This document shows, piece by piece, positions 6,215 to 9,843 of a stretch of DNA of 9,843 nucleotides; within the stretch, counting starts at the first letter, position 1, and the number at the start of each line of letters is the position of its first letter. The stretch is from Desulfobacterales bacterium (GTDB lineage Bacteria; Desulfobacterota; Desulfobacteria; Desulfobacterales; C00003060): assembly GCA_030616425.1 (NCBI GenBank), contig JAUWXJ010000084.1, forward strand, positions 1-9,843. Direction: 5' to 3'. Below the pieces are notes generated by a model. It was not told the origin of the DNA. It was given only the letters and a program-made list of their open reading frames with translations, and made no database searches. Both the position numbers and the translations under genes were made by a program.

Positions 6215-6508
6215 ATGGAAAAAAGAGAAGAACCGAGGTATAAAATTGATGCAGCAGTGGAAGTAAGATATGGTACCAACACCATAGATGCCAGAGCAGT
6301 TGAAATTAGCGCACACGGGCTTAAGATAGAATGTACCAGTTCACTAAGGCCAGGTATTAAAGTCGAGGTTACTCTTTTTCTCAAAAAAACAGAAAGGTTT
6401 TTCGGGAAAGTTCAATGGGTGCTTACTGAATTTGGAAAAGGAGGGCTAAACTACAAAATGGGTATATACTGTGAGGAGGGGGGCTTGATCACAGATAACG
6501 GACCATAG
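6215..6508 (+). CDS. Single-domain PilZ protein (probable c-di-GMP receptor)
   Basis: This 97-aa protein is a bare PilZ domain. The N-terminal RxxxR motif is present (R4 and R8 in KREEPR). The second motif reads EISAHG, an E-x-S-x-x-G version of the usual D/N-x-S-x-x-G. The strands that follow (VEVTLFLKKT, FGKVQWVL, YKMGIYC) fit the beta-barrel. PilZ domains bind cyclic di-GMP and pass the signal to motility, polysaccharide or secretion machinery; no partner is encoded nearby. AGGA 13 nt before the ATG is a weak, rather distant ribosome-binding site. The gene faces the DUF2062 gene tail to tail with 62 nt between them. The Asp-to-Glu change could weaken nucleotide binding. Confidence 0.8.
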   Translation: MEKREEPRYKIDAAVEVRYGTNTIDARAVEISAHGLKIECTSSLRPGIKVEVTLFLKKTERFFGKVQWVLTEFGKGGLNYKMGIYCEEGGLITDNGP

Positions 6509-6570
6509 TATAGAACCTCTCCGAAAGGGCTATCTGTTCACAAGGCTGACAGTCACACCATGAGAATACC

Positions 6571-7065
6571 TCATCCCCTTCTTTTTTGTATGAGTCGACG
6601 GGCTTTTTCCCGGGCAACCCTGACCATTCCCAAAATCAAGAAATAGCCTGCCACACCTACCGCGATGCCGGTGATGGTGCCGCCCATCATTAGGGAGAGA
6701 AAGACGCTTTTCCCAGAATACCAGAATGTGTCCCATGAAGGGTTTGAAAAGAATGGGGCTTTTAGTGGATAACCCAAAATTTTTGCCCCCATCATATAGT
6801 TAACCCCGTAAATAAAAGGAGCGGTGACCGGATTGGTGAGCCACACGGTTGCGGCTGCTGCCACCTTGTTGATCTTGAACAAAGCGGCAATAGGCACTGC
6901 CAAGCACATCTGGATCCCCATGGTGGGGGTCATGGCCACAAAGAAGCCCACTGCGGCCCCCCACGCAATCTGCTCAGGGCTCCCGTGAAGGCGGATGAAG
7001 CGATTATAAAAATACCGGGCAAACCTTCTTATGCCACCACCAGAGGGACTTGACGATTCAGACAT
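6571..7065 (-). CDS. DUF2062 family membrane protein
   Basis: From the ATG at 7065-7063 the product is 164 aa. The segment YNRFIRLHGSPEQIAWGAAV, followed by a G-F-F-V-A-M-T-P-T-M-G stretch, is the hallmark of DUF2062, as is the later WLTNPVTAPFIY. I see about three hydrophobic segments: roughly residues 33-62, 68-95 and 121-150. The C-terminus is basic (KARRLIQKRRG), which suggests a cytoplasmic end. The biochemical function is unknown. The frame stays open upstream to a GTG at 7200, which would add 45 hydrophilic, Ser/Gln/Pro-rich residues. I prefer the shorter form because family members usually begin shortly before the FIRLHG-like segment and because GGTG precedes the 7065 start, but the longer form cannot be excluded. 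The gene diverges from the MFS gene across a repeat-filled gap. Confidence 0.78.
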   Translation of the reverse strand: MSESSSPSGGGIRRFARYFYNRFIRLHGSPEQIAWGAAVGFFVAMTPTMGIQMCLAVPIAALFKINKVAAAATVWLTNPVTAPFIYGVNYMMGAKILGYPLKAPFFSNPSWDTFWYSGKSVFLSLMMGGTITGIAVGVAGYFLILGMVRVAREKARRLIQKRRG

Positions 7066-7255
7066 TTGGTCACCGGGATGGACTTGTTCTGGTGCAGGGC
7101 TTTGCCTGGAAACTTCCTGGCCCTGTGTCAAATCTAATGAAGACCAAGGCTTTTCTTCGCTGTTGCGGCAGCTGTGGGGCATGGGCGACATAGATCGCAC
7201 TTCTATCTGAATTTTGTCCCAAACACAAGAGAAATAGTATCTTCCTTGCGGATAT

Positions 7256-7444
7256 ATTGAAGCTCCCTGTCCGCCTCAGGTTCGCCGACGGAGCGGACGG
7301 GGTTCGCGAGCGCCTAAATAACCCCTGCGCAGCAGGTGGCTTTGTTGAGCGAAGCAAGGGGATGCAAACAATCTAAAAATGGTACAATTCCTTACAGTCG
7401 AAGAGTCCCTGTCCCGATCTATCGGGACTGCAGGGAGCTTCAAT
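7256..7444. repeat. 189-bp palindromic element bounded by perfect 14-bp inverted repeats
   Basis: ATTGAAGCTCCCTG at 7256-7269 is repeated exactly in inverted orientation as CAGGGAGCTTCAAT at 7431-7444. Inside are further palindromes: GTCCGC (7269-7274) with GCGGAC (7293-7298), CCTGC-GCA-GCAGG (7324-7336), and the perfect GTCCCGAT-CT-ATCGGGAC (7411-7428). The size, inverted ends and absence of a gene suit a MITE-like or composite palindromic repeat. No target duplication is visible at the edges. The right end overlaps the first 22 codons of the MFS frame. Confidence 0.65.
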
Positions 7445-8611
7445 AAAAAGATATTCAGCACCCTGTTTCTGGCTGTTTTTTCCGTCACCCTTGGGGTGGG
7501 ACTGGTCGTTCCGTTGCTCCCGGTCTATGCCTACGAACTGGGTGCAACAGGCCTGTATATTGGCTTTATCTTTGGCTCATTTTCACTTTCAAGAACCATC
7601 TTTCTCCCTTACTTCGGCCACCTTTCAGACCTAAAAGGTAGAAAGCCTTTTCTCACAACCGGGCTTCTAGCCTATTTCTTGGTCTCCATAGCCTATGTCC
7701 TGTCGAAAAATGTGAATTTCTTTATTCTGATTCGGTTTCTTCAGGGGATCGCCTCCGCCATGATCTTGCCGGTGGCCCAGGCCTATGTCGGGGAGATTAC
7801 GCCCAAACACAAAGAGGGCTTTGTGATGGGTCTGTTCAATGTTTCTCTTTACGCAGGCCTCAGTATCGGACCAATTGTCGGCGGCATGGTCAAGGATACC
7901 TTTGGCATGCAGTCATCCTTTTTGAGCATGGGAGTTGTCTCTTTGGTTGGCTTTCTACTCTGCCTCATCTTTCTACCGCCGAGGTCCCATGAAAGACTTC
8001 TTACGAAGGCCAAGCCTCCGCTTCGCTACAGAATCCTAATCAGAAACAAATATGTGGGAGCCCTTTTCATGTTTCGTTTTGCTTACACAGCCTGCATAGG
8101 GCTTGTGTGGGCCTTCCTGCCGCTGTTTGCCCATGCGCAGTTCAAGCTGTCAAGTTCCGCCATTGGGGTTCTAGTCATGCTGGGGGTATTCACAAGCGGC
8201 CTGTTACAAACCCCTATGGGTGTTTTGGCTGATCGCTTCAACAAGAGGGCACTCATTGCAATAGGAGGCTTGGTAACGGCAGGGGCGGTCTTTTCCTTTG
8301 TTCATGTGCAGGGGTTTTGGGGGCTATTTGTGGTAAACATCCTATTCGGGGTAGGTGGAGGGATTGCCGTACCGGCTGTGATGGCAATGACAGTTATTAT
8401 TGGGCGCCAAACAGATTCCATGGGTTCTGTCATGGCAATCCTAACCATGGGGCACAGTCTCGGCATGCTTATGGGCCCTGTTCTGGCAGGAATCATGACG
8501 GACGCCTTTCAACTGAGCTTTGCTTTTGTGGGTGGAACGGTTCTGATGGTGATCGGGGTTATCATCGCCCTGCTGTTGACTTCTGGGTTCCAAACCTGGG
8601 CTGAAGGATGA
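7379..8611 (+). CDS. MFS transporter, 12-TM drug/metabolite efflux type
   Basis: The 410-aa frame is a major facilitator superfamily permease in the inner membrane. Motif A is GHLSDLKGRKP (residues 80-90) in the loop after helix 2, with a relic in the second half at GVLADRFNKRA. A motif-B-like stretch is LIRFLQG (117-123), and motif C is GLSIGPIVGG (160-169), which is typical of drug:proton antiporters. Hydrophobic segments alternate along the whole length, giving about 12 helices with a central cytoplasmic loop near PPRSHERLLTKAKPPL. The substrate cannot be told from the sequence. The N-terminus is odd: the first 22 codons lie in a palindromic repeat element, and family-like sequence begins at NKKIFSTLF (codon 22 on). 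ATG 7379 lacks a close ribosome-binding site (AAGGGG is about 25 nt upstream), so translation may be weak or start differently. Confidence 0.88.
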   Translation: MVQFLTVEESLSRSIGTAGSFNKKIFSTLFLAVFSVTLGVGLVVPLLPVYAYELGATGLYIGFIFGSFSLSRTIFLPYFGHLSDLKGRKPFLTTGLLAYFLVSIAYVLSKNVNFFILIRFLQGIASAMILPVAQAYVGEITPKHKEGFVMGLFNVSLYAGLSIGPIVGGMVKDTFGMQSSFLSMGVVSLVGFLLCLIFLPPRSHERLLTKAKPPLRYRILIRNKYVGALFMFRFAYTACIGLVWAFLPLFAHAQFKLSSSAIGVLVMLGVFTSGLLQTPMGVLADRFNKRALIAIGGLVTAGAVFSFVHVQGFWGLFVVNILFGVGGGIAVPAVMAMTVIIGRQTDSMGSVMAILTMGHSLGMLMGPVLAGIMTDAFQLSFAFVGGTVLMVIGVIIALLLTSGFQTWAEG

Positions 8612-8689
8612 GCCCGTTGCCGGCAAGATTGCTCAGAATCGAGCTCCTATGTGGCTGTATGGGGCCAGGGCCATGATCTATGGCGTGAA

Positions 8690-8718
8690 TTGACAACGTG
8701 CCAAGAGTAGTTTAGACT
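8690..8718 (+). promoter_or_regulatory. Candidate sigma-70-type promoter of the MoxR-like ATPase gene
   Basis: TTGACA at 8690-8695 is followed after exactly 17 nt by TAGACT at 8713-8718, which matches TATAAT at 4 of 6 positions. It would start transcription near 8725, leaving a leader of about 45 nt before the ATG at 8769 that contains the palindrome at 8734-8749. Confidence 0.45.
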
Positions 8719-8733
8719 TATGGTTGTTTTGAA

Positions 8734-8749
8734 ATCCTATACATAGGAT
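8734..8749. promoter_or_regulatory. Perfect 16-nt palindrome, possible operator
   Basis: ATCCTAT-AC-ATAGGAT has two perfect 7-nt arms and a 2-nt centre. It sits just downstream of the candidate promoter and 19 nt upstream of the MoxR-like start. The position suits a repressor site. The 2-nt centre is too short for a good RNA hairpin loop, so a dimeric DNA-binding protein is more likely than an attenuator. The regulator is unknown. Confidence 0.4.
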
Positions 8750-8768
8750 ACTAAGATAAGAGGCGAAC

Positions 8769-9605
8769 ATGATGAAATCAAAGACTTGTGAAACGATCAC
8801 TATCGGTTCAACAGAAATCATGCTGGCTAACCCGGCTAAACTGCCCTTGAAATGGGTAGGACAGAAAGAATTGATCAAGCAGGTGCAGGCAGCGTGGATG
8901 GTTGTTGACGAAAAGGATGTCCCGTTCAACCCACGCCTGATCGGCAAACCCGGCGTGGGCAAAACAACCCTCGGGTACGCTGCTGCCAAGCGATTGAACA
9001 CGAAAATCTATCTGTTTCAGGCCACCATGGACACTCGCCCCGAAGATCTGATCATCACTCCCGTGATGGGGGCCGACGGTCAGGTCAAATATGCTGCCAG
9101 TTCTCTGGTCACAGCCATGATACGGGGCGGGGTATGCATCCTGGACGAGGGAAACCGGATGAGCGAGAGGGCATGGGCCTCCCTGGCGCCCCTCTTAGAC
9201 GATCGGCGATACGTGGAGTCTATCATTACCGGCTTGACCATATCGGCTGATCCCAACTTCAGGTTTATTGTCACGATTAATGAAGACGCTTCTACCTACG
9301 AGATCCCTGAATATATCCATTCCAGGCTTCAACCACAGATCTTTATCGATTTTCCAGATCGGGAAGACGAACTGTTGATCCTGAAGGAGAATCTGCCCTT
9401 TGCCGATGAGGATATCCTGAATTACATGGTCGATTTTCTCCAGCGGGCCCACGCGACCGATGAGGTCTATTCCGTGCGAGACGGTATCAACATGGCCAGG
9501 TACGCCATGAAGATGATGCGGGGCACACAGATGAGTAAAGAGGAGGTTATCCACCGCGCCATCCTTACTGTGCTTGGCGAGGAGGGTCTGCGGTATGGAG
9601 AATAA
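8769..9605 (+). CDS. MoxR-type AAA+ ATPase
   Basis: This 278-aa protein has all the core AAA+ signatures: Walker A GKPGVGKT (residues 59-66), Walker B VCILDE (122-127), a sensor-1 Asn in IVTINED (N171) and an arginine-finger-like HSRLQ (R186). A helical lid follows to the C-terminus. The order and small size fit MoxR/AAA_5 proteins of the NorQ/CbbQ/GvpN kind, which use ATP hydrolysis to remodel or activate a partner, often one with a VWA domain encoded next door. No such partner is present in the 238 nt downstream or upstream, so the client is unknown. AGAGG 6 nt before ATG 8769 is a good ribosome-binding site; a second ATG follows at once at 8772. The start is cytoplasmic in character, with no signal peptide. 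Confidence 0.88.
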   Translation: MMKSKTCETITIGSTEIMLANPAKLPLKWVGQKELIKQVQAAWMVVDEKDVPFNPRLIGKPGVGKTTLGYAAAKRLNTKIYLFQATMDTRPEDLIITPVMGADGQVKYAASSLVTAMIRGGVCILDEGNRMSERAWASLAPLLDDRRYVESIITGLTISADPNFRFIVTINEDASTYEIPEYIHSRLQPQIFIDFPDREDELLILKENLPFADEDILNYMVDFLQRAHATDEVYSVRDGINMARYAMKMMRGTQMSKEEVIHRAILTVLGEEGLRYGE

Positions 9606-9843
9606 GTTTGTTTATTGGGTTTGTTGAGTTCGTTTGGCCGGTTGAGCCGGTTTGGCTAGTGTCTCGTATCATAATTTCCTACACTATTGCTATAGAAGAG
9701 CCGCCAAGGGGTATCTTTTTTGAGTTCGGGTCACTGATATTGCCTGATAGCTCCCACAACGGCACCATATTCGGCAAACCGTCCTGACCCAGTTACAATA
9801 GGCTTGTTAGCTTGTATGCTACATATACGTGTGCCTGGTTCAT
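9606..9843. other. Gene-free region at the right edge
   Basis: No convincing gene is seen on either strand. The first 50 nt are a T/G-rich low-complexity run built from GTTTG and GGGTTT-like words, including two copies of CCGGTT (9638 and 9647). A short T-run lies at 9716-9721 without a clear stem before it, so I do not call a terminator. Confidence 0.4.

Noticed and set aside
9605..9660. Tandem repeat or CRISPR-like array
   Set aside because: The T/G-rich words are degenerate, with no regular unit length and no spacers.
9796..9843. Minus-strand gene start at the right edge (ATG read from 9843)
   Set aside because: The frame closes after about 16 codons and has no recognisable content.

Overview
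The window (9,843 nt, about half G+C) looks like chromosomal DNA of an anaerobic bacterium, most likely from the Desulfobacterota (former Deltaproteobacteria) or a close lineage. The reasons are two adjacent secreted multiheme c-type cytochromes, a ribulose-monophosphate (RuMP) module with the HPS-RraA fusion, a PilZ protein, a RAYT transposase with a DnaA-C-like tail and many GC-rich palindromic repeats. This is inferred from gene content; no rRNA or other phylogenetic marker is present.

Layout. (1) 1-1476, plus strand: the last 46 codons of 6-phospho-3-hexuloisomerase (hxlB), then a 428-aa hexulose-6-phosphate synthase fused to an RraA-like domain. The two form a RuMP operon for formaldehyde fixation or, run in reverse, pentose-phosphate supply. 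(2) 1477-1821: a gene-free stretch with inverted repeats and a consensus-like sigma-70 promoter. (3) 1822-4592, plus strand: two exported cytochromes 23 nt apart. The first has five CXXCH sites plus one CX5CH. The second has eight CXXCH sites and a 139-aa intein-like Hint domain inserted between sites 7 and 8. (4) 4593-6064: a scarred mobile region with a cluster of GC-rich palindromes, a RAYT element bounded by imperfect inverted ends, and an orphan TPR fragment touching its right end. The RAYT reading frame carries an apparent one-base frameshift at its canonical start. (5) 6215-7200: a PilZ gene and a convergent DUF2062 membrane-protein gene. (6) 7256-8611: a 189-bp palindromic element bounded by perfect 14-bp inverted repeats, whose right end runs into the start of an MFS transporter gene. 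(7) 8690-9605: a MoxR-type AAA+ ATPase behind its own promoter and a perfect palindrome. (8) 9606-9843: no gene seen.

How the genes work together. The RuMP pair acts in one carbon or pentose pathway. The cytochrome pair probably acts together in extracytoplasmic electron transfer. The remaining genes look like independent units separated by repeat insertions. The most unusual item is the Hint domain in the second cytochrome: it keeps the fold blocks and the terminal His-Asn but lacks the residues needed for splicing.
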